Positions 1 to 7,170 of a stretch of DNA of 17,669 nucleotides are shown here, piece by piece. The DNA is taken from the NCBI GenBank assembly GCA_001017865.1, contig LATQ01000236.1:1-17669 (forward strand), given 5' to 3'. Made by a program: the position numbers and the translations under genes. Source of the stretch: Rhodococcus sp. IITR03. GTDB lineage: Bacteria > Actinomycetota > Actinomycetes > Mycobacteriales > Mycobacteriaceae. Each line of letters opens with the position of its first letter. The stretch's first letter is position 1. The notes beneath the pieces are model-generated. The model ran no database searches, had not been told where the DNA came from, and was given only the letters and a program-made list of their open reading frames with translations.

Positions 1-750
1 GGCGAGCGCGACGTCGTCGTCCGTCGCCGCGGCCGTCCGGGCGAGTGCCTGGAGGGGATAGACCTGGTCGGCGAAGGACCCGATGTGCCGGCGCAGTCTG
101 CTGCCCGTGCCCACGGGAATCATGTGGGGAAGAGACCACCGGGACCCTGCGCGGCGAGGATCCGTCGCTTCAGCGTCTGCACGAGACCACCGGAATCGAA
201 TTGTGTGCGCGCGGCGAGTGCGGCAGTGAGGGCCCAGGACGCGTCGACCGTCGCCAGGGGGCTGCCGCTCTCGCACCGGCCCCGGAGTTCTTCGTAGAGC
301 GCGGAATCGACCGAGCCGGTGATCTCGGCGCAGGCCCACACCGCGAGCGCGAGGGCGCCGGTGTCACGGTGGCCGCGGGCCCGGATCCCCGTCCGACGGG
401 GCGAGCTCGGCGGCCGTGTCCCCGTGGAGCACACTGCGCTGCACGTGTTCGGGCAGCAGGTGCAGTCCGAGGGCGGCGATCGAGGTGTAGCGCGTGCTCC
501 GCCCCTCGAGCCGGAGTTCGGTACCGAACGATGTCCTCGTGCCGCGTGCGGTCTGGGGGAAGCCGTCCCCGTCGTACATCCGGGTGAGCCCGCGTACGGC
601 GAGATCGGTCAACTGGATGACGCGTACGGCCGTCTCCGGTCGGGTGCCGCTCCGGGGCGGTACGTGGTCGCTACCGCTCTGCGGCGGTACAGGGTCGCTG
701 CCGCTCTGCGGGGGTGCGTGATCTTTGTGCAGTCCTGCCGCAATCTTCAT
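1..750 (-). CDS. Unrecognised protein, possible alpha/alpha-toroid (5' part, frameshifted)
   Basis: I do not recognise a definite family. The gene starts at the ATG at 750, preceded by AAGGAG about six bases upstream, and runs off the left edge, so its C-terminus is missing. The first 40 or so residues carry a Pro/Ser/Gly-rich repeat. After that come short helical stretches rich in Ala, Leu, Trp and Gly, such as GALALAVWACAEI, ATVDASWALTAALAA and ADQVYPLQALA, plus a GGLFPHM segment. This spacing of Trp/Tyr-containing helices resembles alpha/alpha-barrel proteins (terpene-cyclase-like or AGE-like), but that is a guess from texture. Two frameshifts interrupt it: near 385-405, and at the GGGG run 126-129, where a fifth G restores LFPHMIPVG and an open frame to the edge. 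It is divergent from the PIG-L gene and probably belongs to the same polysaccharide locus. Confidence 0.6.
647..711. repeat. 27-bp in-frame tandem repeat, about 2.4 copies
   Basis: Units at 647-673 and 674-700 match over most of 27 bp, and a partial third copy begins at 701. On the minus strand they encode an imperfect nine-residue repeat (PPQSGSD plus two residues) near the N-terminus of the 1-750 gene. The period is a multiple of three, so copy-number change would not break the frame. It most likely encodes a flexible N-terminal linker. Confidence 0.8.
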
Positions 751-1056
751 GGGGACTCCTTCGCGGGACGAATGCCGTGTCCGTGGAGTGGATGAAAGTC
801 TGTGAATGGCGGAAATAACTGATGCAAGGATAGCTACTGAGCTAGAAAAAGTCCTAGAGTTTGTTTAAGCCTTGTTGGCGGACTTCGGATGTGTTTTAGT
901 GGGAACCACGATCGAAATTTCGGACCCATCGACATTCCTCTGCGGGGTCTGCCGTCAGCCTGGCTCCGTCGCCGAAGACAAGGTGTTGATCATGAAAGTG
1001 CTTCTGTCTCCCGTCGTTTGCGCACCCGGCCGCAGCACCGAGGGGGTGTGGGAGTC
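751..1056. promoter_or_regulatory. Divergent intergenic region with AT-rich island
   Basis: This 306-bp gap separates the starts of the minus-strand gene (ATG at 750) and the PIG-L gene (GTG at 1057). Bases about 783-900 are strikingly AT-rich against the surrounding GC-rich DNA, as expected for promoters of both genes. On the minus strand TATCCT (complement of 827-832) is a plausible -10 box, but I see no convincing -35 at the right spacing. The right half (900-1056) holds a possible 22-codon ORF described separately and no other recognisable gene. Confidence 0.5.
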
Positions 1057-1060
1057 GTGA
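992..1060 (+). CDS. Possible 22-residue leader ORF coupled to PIG-L
   Basis: An ATG at 992 is preceded by AAGGTG with a six-base gap, a credible ribosome binding site. The ORF reads MKVLLSPVVCAPG and then nine more residues, and stops at TGA 1058-1060. That stop overlaps the proposed GTG start of the PIG-L gene in a GTGA arrangement typical of translational coupling. No family is recognisable. It may be a genuine leader peptide, a remnant of a gene start, or chance. No direct evidence of expression can be seen. Confidence 0.3.
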   Translation: MKVLLSPVVCAPGRSTEGVWES

Positions 1061-1713
1061 TCGAACTGATGCCGCGCAACGTCCGCGAGGTCGCGCTGTT
1101 CGGCGCCCACTGCGACGACATCGCCATGGGGGTCGGCGGAACACTGCTGACCCTGTCGGCGGCGTGCCCGAACCTGCGCGTGCGTGCCTTCGTCCTCTCC
1201 GGCGGCGACACCCCGCGCGAGATCGAGGAGAACCACGCGCTGCGGGCCCTGTGTCCCGGAGCGGACGTGATGGTCCGCGTGCTGGACATCCCGGACGGGC
1301 GTGCCCCGGGGTACTGGGAGGGGATCAAGATCGCACTCCAGTCCTTCCGCTACCACACCGAACCCGACGTGGTGTTCGCTCCGCAGCGCGCCGACGCGCA
1401 TCAGGACCATCGGTTGCTCGCCGAGATGGTGCCGACGGTCTTCCGCGACCACCTGGTCCTCGGCTACGAGATCCTCAAGTGGGAGGCGGACACGCCGGCC
1501 ACCTCCGTGTACCACCCGCTCACCAGGGATGTCGCGGCGGAGAAGGCGCGTGTGCTGCTCAAGCACTATCCGTCGCAGACCGATCACGACTGGTTCGACG
1601 AGGAGTCGTTCCTGGGCCTGTCCCGTCTCCGCGGGGTGCAGTGCCGGTACCCGCACGCCGAGGCGTTCGTCCTGGAGAAGGCGGTCGTCCGATTCGGCGG
1701 GCAGGGCGCCTGA
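1057..1713 (+). CDS. PIG-L family deacetylase
   Basis: This is a zinc-dependent N-deacetylase of the PIG-L/LmbE family, whose members remove acetyl groups from N-acetylhexosamines and related substrates. It is intact, about 218 residues. The N-terminal metal site reads GAHCDD (His18, Asp20, Asp21), followed by a glycine-rich GVGGTL loop. Most family members have Pro where this one has Cys. The second site is HQDH near residues 115-118, in a PQRADAH context typical of the family. The GTG at 1057 is chosen because a purine-rich stretch lies about ten bases upstream; the ATG at 1069 is the alternative. It has no signal peptide or membrane segment, so action is cytoplasmic, probably on a nucleotide- or lipid-linked sugar of this locus. 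It ends 4 bp from the convergent epimerase gene. Confidence 0.93.
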   Translation: MIELMPRNVREVALFGAHCDDIAMGVGGTLLTLSAACPNLRVRAFVLSGGDTPREIEENHALRALCPGADVMVRVLDIPDGRAPGYWEGIKIALQSFRYHTEPDVVFAPQRADAHQDHRLLAEMVPTVFRDHLVLGYEILKWEADTPATSVYHPLTRDVAAEKARVLLKHYPSQTDHDWFDEESFLGLSRLRGVQCRYPHAEAFVLEKAVVRFGGQGA

Positions 1714-1717
1714 GCAT

Positions 1718-2317
1718 TCACCACAACACGTCGGCCGGGTTCTCCGAGGAGGGGAGCCCGGCCAACAGGTCCTTCCAGCTGCCGGCAGCGGCGTCACGTG
1801 CGCTGATCGTCGTCACCGGCAGTGGCCAGACGATGCCGAGATCCGCGTCGTCGTGTGCCACCGCGAGATCCTCACGCGGATCGTGCGGCCGGTCGATGCG
1901 GTAACAGACGTCGGTGACGTCGGCCAGCGCCTGGAAACCGTGCAGGAATCCCGGCGGTACGAACAGGTGGGCGAACTCGACGTCGTCGAGCAGGAATGCC
2001 TGTGAGCGGCCGAAAGTGGGCGATCCGGGACGGATGTCGACCAGCACGTCGTGGATCGCTCCATGTGCACAGCGCACCAGTTTCGCCTCCCCGTCCCCGG
2101 AGCGACCGTGCATGCCGCGCACGACGCCCCGGACCGAGCGGGACTGCGAGTCCTGCACGAAATCGGATGCCCGGACGGCCGGCGAATCGGGACGGCTCCG
2201 GAGGTAGGCGTCGAATTCGGTCGCGTCGAACGTGCGGGTGAACAGGCCTCGCTCGTCATGGAACGGTTCGGGGCGGAGAACGAGAACACCGGCCAGGTCG
2301 GTGGTGTCGATACGCAT
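1718..2317 (-). CDS. RmlC-like dTDP-4-dehydrorhamnose 3,5-epimerase family protein
   Basis: An intact 199-residue cupin of the RmlC family, which epimerises 4-keto-6-deoxy nucleotide sugars at C3 and/or C5. Visible family marks are FHDERG near residue 19, RGMH with the catalytic-type His at about 70, the KLVRC...VDIRPGSPTFG core at 80-103, PPGFLHGF at 121-128, and DLGIVWPL near 159-166. In classical RmlC a Tyr-Tyr pair occurs where this protein has Pro-His (YRIDRPHDP, about 139-147), and the usual HYQ after the catalytic His is HGR. It is therefore a variant subgroup, and substrate and positional specificity are uncertain. The ATG at 2317 has GAGGGA about nine bases upstream. It is last in a three-gene minus-strand unit, 38 bp after the GT2 gene. 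Confidence 0.9.
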   Translation of the reverse strand: MRIDTTDLAGVLVLRPEPFHDERGLFTRTFDATEFDAYLRSRPDSPAVRASDFVQDSQSRSVRGVVRGMHGRSGDGEAKLVRCAHGAIHDVLVDIRPGSPTFGRSQAFLLDDVEFAHLFVPPGFLHGFQALADVTDVCYRIDRPHDPREDLAVAHDDADLGIVWPLPVTTISARDAAAGSWKDLLAGLPSSENPADVLW

Positions 2318-2355
2318 CGCAGGTCTCCCTCGTGTCTACGGGATGGGAAGGTGCG

Positions 2356-3360
2356 TCAGACCGGCGCGTTCAGACGGACGGCCACCCGCCCGGCCGCGCT
2401 GGTCAATCGTTGTTTCGCCGGGTACAACATCCGGACCGGGCCGGGAGCCACCGTGACGGACGCGAGCGCGACAGCGGCACGCAGGGAACGCCGGTGGGTG
2501 AAGGCGTCACGGGCCGCGATCCGGGCGGCGGGCAGATCGTTGCGGAGGAAGGCGGACCGGGCCCGACGCAGTGCCTGGTCGTAGCGGAGCCTGCGCACCG
2601 TCTCGTCCAGGGCCTCGTGCTCCTCGGGGGTCGTCGCCAACGCCGCGCCCGCCTGGAACGACCGGATCAGCTGCCGTTCGAAGGTCGAGACGGTGGCCTC
2701 GTCCCGCGAATCGGAGTCGCCGCGCAGGCGGTACCGGGCGAGCCGGTCGGGCAGCATCTGCACCTCGAAGCGGTCGGCGAGGCGGAGCCAGACGATCACC
2801 GATTCGTCGACGTCCTCGATGCCCGACGCGTAGGCGTTCACCGCGGACCACGCCTCACGGCGGATCGCCGCCGTGTAGTAGGGGACCTCGCCGCCGAGGA
2901 CGTCGAGCAGTGAGAGGCGTCCGCGCCCCCGCCGGTTCCCGCCGGCCCCGATCGACCGCATGTACCCGGTGGGCAGCAGTCCCTCGGCATCGGTGAACAG
3001 GTGGGCGTCCACCGCCACGGCGTCGATCTCCGGCCGGGCGTCGAGCACGGCACCGACCCGCGTGCAGAAGCCCGGCATCAGGTGGTCGTCGCTGTCGAGG
3101 ACGCACAGGTACCGTCCGCGCGCCGCCTTCGCCGCCGCGGCGATCCCGCCCGCGTAGCCGCGATTCTCCTGGCGCACCAGAATGATCCGCGGGTCGTTCA
3201 GATACCGTCCGACCACGCGGGCCATGTCGTCCGACATGCCGTTGTCGACGATCACGTGTTCCCAGTCGTCCCGTTTCTGCGCGAAGACGGATTCGATCGT
3301 CTCGGCGACGTAGTCCTCGGTGCGGTAGGCGGTGGTGAGGAAGCTGAAGGTCGGTTCCAT
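2356..3360 (-). CDS. GT2 family glycosyltransferase
   Basis: An intact inverting GT-A-fold glycosyltransferase of about 334 residues, transferring a sugar from a nucleotide donor to the growing lipid-linked unit at the inner membrane face. The GT2 opening FSFLTTAYRTEDYV and VDNGMSDD (about 39-45) form the nucleotide-binding strands. NRGYAGGIAAAAKAARGRYL leads to the DSDD metal/donor motif at about 89-92. An alpha-helical, Arg-rich tail follows from about 225, with no transmembrane segment. The start at ATG 3360 is supported by GAGGAG seven bases upstream. An open frame continues upstream to 4704, but that is out-of-frame sequence of the neighbouring heparinase gene, exposed by its frameshifts. 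It sits 41 bp downstream of the heparinase-family gene in the same unit. Confidence 0.93.
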   Translation of the reverse strand: MEPTFSFLTTAYRTEDYVAETIESVFAQKRDDWEHVIVDNGMSDDMARVVGRYLNDPRIILVRQENRGYAGGIAAAAKAARGRYLCVLDSDDHLMPGFCTRVGAVLDARPEIDAVAVDAHLFTDAEGLLPTGYMRSIGAGGNRRGRGRLSLLDVLGGEVPYYTAAIRREAWSAVNAYASGIEDVDESVIVWLRLADRFEVQMLPDRLARYRLRGDSDSRDEATVSTFERQLIRSFQAGAALATTPEEHEALDETVRRLRYDQALRRARSAFLRNDLPAARIAARDAFTHRRSLRAAVALASVTVAPGPVRMLYPAKQRLTSAAGRVAVRLNAPV

Positions 3361-3401
3361 GTTCGAACTCCTCGGAGAAGCTGTGGGGATCAGGCGGGTG
3401 A

Positions 3402-5534
3402 TCAGGAAACGGGGTCGGCGACGTCCTCGCGCCGCACGTGTCCGGGCGGGTCGCCGCTCGGCAGGACGGTGTGGAGGTGGGCGCCGTCCTCGTCGTGCCA
3501 CCGGACTGTGATCGCGTCGTCGCCCAGGGCGACGGCGAGTCCCGACACCGCCGGTTCTCCGGCGCTGCCCGGCGTCAATGTCGTCGCCAGCGCGACCGGA
3601 GTCTGCGCGTGCACGACACTGCCGACGAGCCATGCGGGGACGCGGGATTCGAGCCGGTGCGACCACCAGCCAGATTCGTGTCGGTGTCGCCGCGGATCTC
3701 GCTGCGGATCGGTTCTCCGGAGGACGCGGCGTAGGCGAGCTGCAGGGCGGGTGCGTCCTCTCGGAGGGCGAGATGGCCGCACCCGGCGGGTCGGACGTCG
3801 AGGGAGGGGTGCAGTGGCCAGGCTGTGCGGAACTCGTGGTGGCCGGCACCGGTGAACAGGTCCACCACCACCGCGGTGACACGGTCGGGCGGTGCGATGA
3901 GCCACCTGCGGTGTACGACGGGTTCGTCGAGTCGGAGGTAGCGTCGTGCTCGGCGTCCACGAAGCCGGCTGCGGTGTCCAAGGAATGCGTGTGCACCCGT
4001 GCGTGCTGCCGCCAGAGGAAGGCGCCGCCGATGACGGATTGGTCGAGTCCGTCCACCGAGGCGGTCGGGTGGGCTCGCGTGCCCGATGTGCGGACCGCCA
4101 GTCGGGATGGCCGTAGTAGCTCGTCACACCCGGATGTCCCACGAGTTCGTGGCCGTCGGCACTCAGGGTGACCGCGAGTGCGTCGGCGTGGCCGTGCGCC
4201 GCGATCGACAGGTACCCGAGGGGGCCGACGTCCATCGTGATCCGGCGTCGCCCGGATCGCAGCACCACGAGGCCGCCGTCGGGCGCGTGGAAGCTGCCGA
4301 AGGGTTCGCCACGAAGCACGTCCTCGGTGGCTTTCGTGGGGGCGTCGAGCCATCCGGCGGCCGGCGATCGAGTGCCGGCCCGTATCGCATCGGGTATGCC
4401 GAGGGCGGCCCCCACGAGACCGAGATGATCGCGGACGGTGCGCACGGGCGACGCGTCGAAGCGCAGGGCGAACCCTTCGTCGTCGTCCCCGTAGCGCGGT
4501 GCCGGGTCGTGGTCTCCGACCACCGCCGCGAGGTACCGGGCGCTGCGCGTGATCGCGTTCGTGAGCAGGACGGGCGCGTATCCGTCGCGTCGCCGGAGCA
4601 TCTCGGCGACGAGGAGCAGCAGTTCGGCGGTGAACATCTGATAGCCCACGGCCTGTTCGGCACCGCTGCCGTCGGGCAGGATCTGCCGGTCGGCCTCCGC
4701 GCACAACGCGGTGACGGCATCACGCTCCCATCGCGGAGAGGGCCGTAGATCGGGGAACAACAGCGCCACGGTGGCGAGGCCCGCGAGTTCACCGATCAGG
4801 TGATTGTTCGCCGAGCTGTACAACGAGCGTTCGGCCCAGCACCGGCGGGCGCTCTCCGCGAGCATGCACACGACGGCGCGGAAACGGGCGACGGTGAGAC
4901 GCGGACTGTGCCGCAGCCCCTGCAGCGCGACGGCCACCGAGATCGCGCGGATGCCCGCCTCGAACGCTCCGCGCCAGGCGATGCCGCGTCCGGGGGGATT
5001 GGCGGCGATCCACGAGTCCAGCTGGTCGAACGCCTCGGCGGCGTAGCGATCGTCGCCGGTCAGGAGCCAGGCCTGCGCCATCCACGGAAGGTGCTGCAGC
5101 CGGTTCAGTTCCCAGATCCACTTCGGGTCGCCGGCCGCGGTGCGGTGATCGATGCGGTGACCGGGCAGCGCCGGCCAGTCGATCCCGCCGATGGGGTCGT
5201 GATTCCAGTCGATCTCGGGGCCGAGTGCCGCCTCCGGATAGCCGAAGTAGGCGAAGCGGTGATCGAGAACCCGATCCGCGGCGACGAGCGTGGCGGTGGC
5301 GATCTCGGTTCCGGCGAGGGCGTCGGCCTGTTCGTGGCCGAGGAGCACGGGACGGCCCTCGGCTGCACGGAAACGGTCGAGGGTGCCACACCAGTCGAGG
5401 TCGGGTCCGACGAGCTGCGCGTCGGTGAACGATCGGGACGGAAGTCGTTGTCCGACCACGCGGCGGACCCGCCATTCGATCTCGGCGGGTTCCATCGCGC
5501 GCAGCCGATGTGCGTACCAGGTGAGTCGTTGCAC
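3402..5534 (-). CDS. Heparinase II/III family protein (three frameshifts)
   Basis: A polysaccharide lyase-like protein of about 711 residues. The N-terminal half is the alpha/alpha-toroid typical of the family: WYAHRLRAMEPAEIEWRVRR at the start, then PKWIWELNRLQHL, SANNHLIGE and DGSGAEQAVGYQMF. The C-terminal beta domain carries HGHADALAV near residue 443, VDGLDQS and GWWSHRLESRVPA. Such proteins cleave, or are presumed to cleave, uronate-containing glycans by beta-elimination; the real substrate is unknown. No signal peptide is evident. One missing G at 4082-4084 restores RGTRAH, one at 3942 restores EHDGYLRL, and one at 3670-3671 restores NLGWWS. The start is a GTG, at 5534 or 27 bp upstream at 5561, because the ribosome binding site and start are duplicated. 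It is first in the unit with GT2 and the epimerase. Confidence 0.88.
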   Translation of the reverse strand: MQRLTWYAHRLRAMEPAEIEWRVRRVVGQRLPSRSFTDAQLVGPDLDWCGTLDRFRAAEGRPVLLGHEQADALAGTEIATATLVAADRVLDHRFAYFGYPEAALGPEIDWNHDPIGGIDWPALPGHRIDHRTAAGDPKWIWELNRLQHLPWMAQAWLLTGDDRYAAEAFDQLDSWIAANPPGRGIAWRGAFEAGIRAISVAVALQGLRHSPRLTVARFRAVVCMLAESARRCWAERSLYSSANNHLIGELAGLATVALLFPDLRPSPRWERDAVTALCAEADRQILPDGSGAEQAVGYQMFTAELLLLVAEMLRRRDGYAPVLLTNAITRSARYLAAVVGDHDPAPRYGDDDEGFALRFDASPVRTVRDHLGLVGAALGIPDAIRAGTRSPAAGWLDAPTKATEDVLRGEPFGSFHAPDGGLVVLRSGRRRITMDVGPLGYLSIAAHGHADALAVTLSADGHELVGHPGVTSYYGHPDWRSAHRAREPTRPPRWTDSTNPSSAAPSSGGSTHGCTRIPWTPQPASWTPSTTLPPTRRTRRTPQVAHRTARPCHRGGGGPVHRCRPPRVPHSLATAPLPRRPTRRVRPSRPPRGRTRPAARLRRVLRRTDPQRDPRRHRHESGWWSHRLESRVPAWLVGSVVHAQTPVALATTLTPGSAGEPAVSGLAVALGDDAITVRWHDEDGAHLHTVLPSGDPPGHVRREDVADPVS

Positions 5535-5581
5535 GGGACCTCCGTTACGAGGTGGTTGCACGGGACCTCCGTTACGAGGTG
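5528..5581. repeat. Perfect 27-bp tandem duplication over a start site
   Basis: Bases 5528-5554 and 5555-5581 are identical. On the minus strand each copy holds GGAGG, a short spacer and GTG in the heparinase frame, so the Shine-Dalgarno sequence and start codon exist twice, nine codons apart (GTG at 5561 and at 5534). The spacing of four bases is shorter than usual. Confidence 0.95.
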
Positions 5582-5595
5582 ATCGACAGGGGATC

Positions 5596-5621
5596 GCTAC
5601 GGTGCGAATCCCCACCGTAGC
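5596..5621. promoter_or_regulatory. Perfect 9-bp inverted repeat
   Basis: GCTACGGTG at 5596-5604 is exactly complementary to CACCGTAGC at 5613-5621, with an 8-base loop. It lies between divergent genes, 35 bp upstream of the first heparinase start candidate. It could be an operator for a dimeric regulator or a hairpin in the heparinase leader transcript. There is no U-run in the minus-strand sense, so a terminator is unlikely. Confidence 0.55.
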
Positions 5622-5639
5622 AAAATCGAAGTCTGTAGA

Positions 5640-5668
5640 TTGCCGCTTAATCAGACTACAGGTATGTT
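5640..5668 (+). promoter_or_regulatory. Candidate sigma-A-type promoter for the ligase gene
   Basis: TTGCCG (5640-5645) and TATGTT (5663-5668) are separated by 17 bp, each matching four of six consensus positions. Transcription would begin near 5675, leaving a leader of about 27 nt with GAAGG seven bases before the ATG at 5702. It lies in an AT-rich island. This is pattern matching only. Confidence 0.4.
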
Positions 5669-5701
5669 TAGCGCGAGCGCATCCGAACCGAAGGTGGGCC
5701 C

Positions 5702-7078
5702 ATGGCACCTCCGAAGAAACTCGTCGCCGTCCAGCACCGCGTGCGGCGTATGCATCCACTCGCCGCCCCGATGAGCCGTGAACTCCGCAGGATCGCCGCG
5801 GCGGGCCCCGACGAGATCCGCGCCTTCCAGGAAGGTCGGCTCCGTGCGATGACGCGATGGGCGGCCGTCGCCTCGCCGTTCTACCGGCAGTGGTTCCGCC
5901 GCGAGAAGGTGGACCCGCGTGAGATCCGCACCCTCGACGACCTGCGGCGCCTGCCCGTCCTCCGCCGCAACGACCTGATGGACCGTCCCGAGACGTTCCG
6001 GGCCTATCCCGCGCGCGCGATGTGGGAGGCCCATTCGAGCGGAACGTCGGGCCGGGCCGTCACCGTCTACCGGACCCCGGGCTCGTCGGTCTACGAGATG
6101 CGGGTGCTCGAGCGGCAGTGGAGTTGGTTCGGCCTGCCGCGTGCCCTTCGCCGGGTGACGCTGGGCGGCAGCGACTTCGCCGCCGACCGTCCCGGAAACC
6201 CGACCGAGATCGTCCCCGGCGCACGACAGCTGCTGGTGTCGAGTTACCGGCTCACCCCCGACGATCTGCCACGATCGTGTGGGACATCCGCAGGTTCGGT
6301 CCCGACGCGATCGACGGCTGGCCGTCGAGCATCTGTCTGCTCGCGGAACTGCTGTACGAGCAGGGGGAGCAACTCCCGGTCCGCGCCGTCCTCACGTCCT
6401 CCGAGACGATGCGGTCCGCCCAGCGCGCCTGATCCGCGAGGTCTTCCGAGGCCCGATCGTCGATCACTACGGTCAGACGGAGCGCGTCGCGATGGCGGGC
6501 ACGTGCGAGGCGGGCACGATGCACATCTTTCCCGACTACGGCATCGTCGAACTCGAACCCGTCCCCGGTGTCCCGGACAAATGGGAGATCATCGGAACAC
6601 CCTTGCACAACTGGGGTTTCCCGATCTTCCGTTACCGGACGGGCGATCTGGTCGGACCGGCACCGGAAGACGGGTGCGCGTGCGGCCGGGCATTCCCCAC
6701 CCTCGGAGCGCTCGACGGTCGGTCGAGGACGCGTTCACCGCCGCGGACGGCAGGCCGCTTCCGTTGCCGTCCACCGTGATCGACGACGTCACCGGTGTCC
6801 GAGAAGCGCAGATCGCGCAACTTGCTCCCGGGCGGTTCGAGATCCGGATGGTTCCGGGCGTGGGCTTCGACGCCGAGCGTGTCGAGCAACAGTACAGACG
6901 CAATGTCGAGCGGTTGTTCGGCCCGGGACAGGAACTCCGCGTGGTGACCCTGGATGCCGTGCCGCGCACCGCCTCCGGAAAACTCAAGACGGCCGTGGTG
7001 GAGGGCGGGGGAGACCGTGCCGTTCCGGCGGCCGTGGCCGAGGCCTTCGCCGGCTATCGCCTGGGTCCGGGAGAGTGA
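5702..7078 (+). CDS. PaaK/CapK-like adenylate-forming ligase (three frameshifts)
   Basis: An ANL-superfamily enzyme of about 459 residues, which activates a carboxylic acid as acyl-AMP and usually transfers it to CoA. In order: SSGTSG phosphate-binding motif near residue 112; VDHYGQTE (A5) at about 6459-6482; IIGTPLHN and FRYRTGD (A7) at about 6590-6645; a GR-VEDAF hinge (A8); and PRTASGKLK (A10) with the catalytic lysine at about 6963-6990. All core motifs are present, so the enzyme is probably active. Missing single bases near 6268 (restores DDLATIVWD), 6428 (restores QRALIRE) and 6721 (restores DGRVEDAF) split it. CapK-type relatives occur in capsule loci, and here it may supply acyl groups for polysaccharide decoration (inference). 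GAAGG precedes the ATG. It is followed after 92 bp by the hydrolase gene. Confidence 0.88.
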   Translation: MAPPKKLVAVQHRVRRMHPLAAPMSRELRRIAAAGPDEIRAFQEGRLRAMTRWAAVASPFYRQWFRREKVDPREIRTLDDLRRLPVLRRNDLMDRPETFRAYPARAMWEAHSSGTSGRAVTVYRTPGSSVYEMRVLERQWSWFGLPRALRRVTLGGSDFAADRPGNPTEIVPGARQLLVSSYRLTPDDLPRSCGTSAGSVPTRSTAGRRASVCSRNCCTSRGSNSRSAPSSRPPRRCGPPSAPDPRGLPRPDRRSLRSDGARRDGGHVRGGHDAHLSRLRHRRTRTRPRCPGQMGDHRNTLAQLGFPDLPLPDGRSGRTGTGRRVRVRPGIPHPRSARRSVEDAFTAADGRPLPLPSTVIDDVTGVREAQIAQLAPGRFEIRMVPGVGFDAERVEQQYRRNVERLFGPGQELRVVTLDAVPRTASGKLKTAVVEGGGDRAVPAAVAEAFAGYRLGPGE

Positions 7079-7111
7079 GGCGTCATCCCGTGTACAGGAG
7101 AACGGGACGCC
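7079..7111 (+). terminator. Hairpin directly after the ligase stop codon
   Basis: GGCG (7079-7082) pairs with CGCC (7108-7111), and TCCCGT (7086-7091) pairs with ACGGGA (7102-7107). This leaves a three-base bulge and a ten-base loop, and the stem begins immediately after TGA. There is no U-run, as is common in actinobacteria. It could attenuate transcription before the hydrolase gene, or only stabilise the mRNA end. Confidence 0.35.
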
Positions 7112-7170
7112 GCCGCGGACCCGGAGGATCCCGGCACCGCTACCGATCCGGAGGATCGAAGGGCCGTACG

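Noticed and set aside
889..1056. N-terminal extension of PIG-L to ATG 889
   Set aside because: The added residues are Arg-rich and unlike the family, and the catalytic motif normally lies within about 20 residues of the start.
955..1797. 280-codon frame antisense to PIG-L
   Set aside because: It is a shadow of the intact, motif-bearing plus-strand gene, produced by high GC.
2356..4704. 782-codon minus-strand frame starting inside the heparinase gene
   Set aside because: Only the last 334 codons are real (GT2, own ATG and ribosome binding site at 3360). The upstream part is out-of-frame heparinase sequence, apart from one segment used between two frameshifts.
5535..5759. Upstream extension of the heparinase frame to an ATG at 5759
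   Set aside because: It would run through the AT-rich promoter region and the start of the divergent ligase gene, and has no family similarity.
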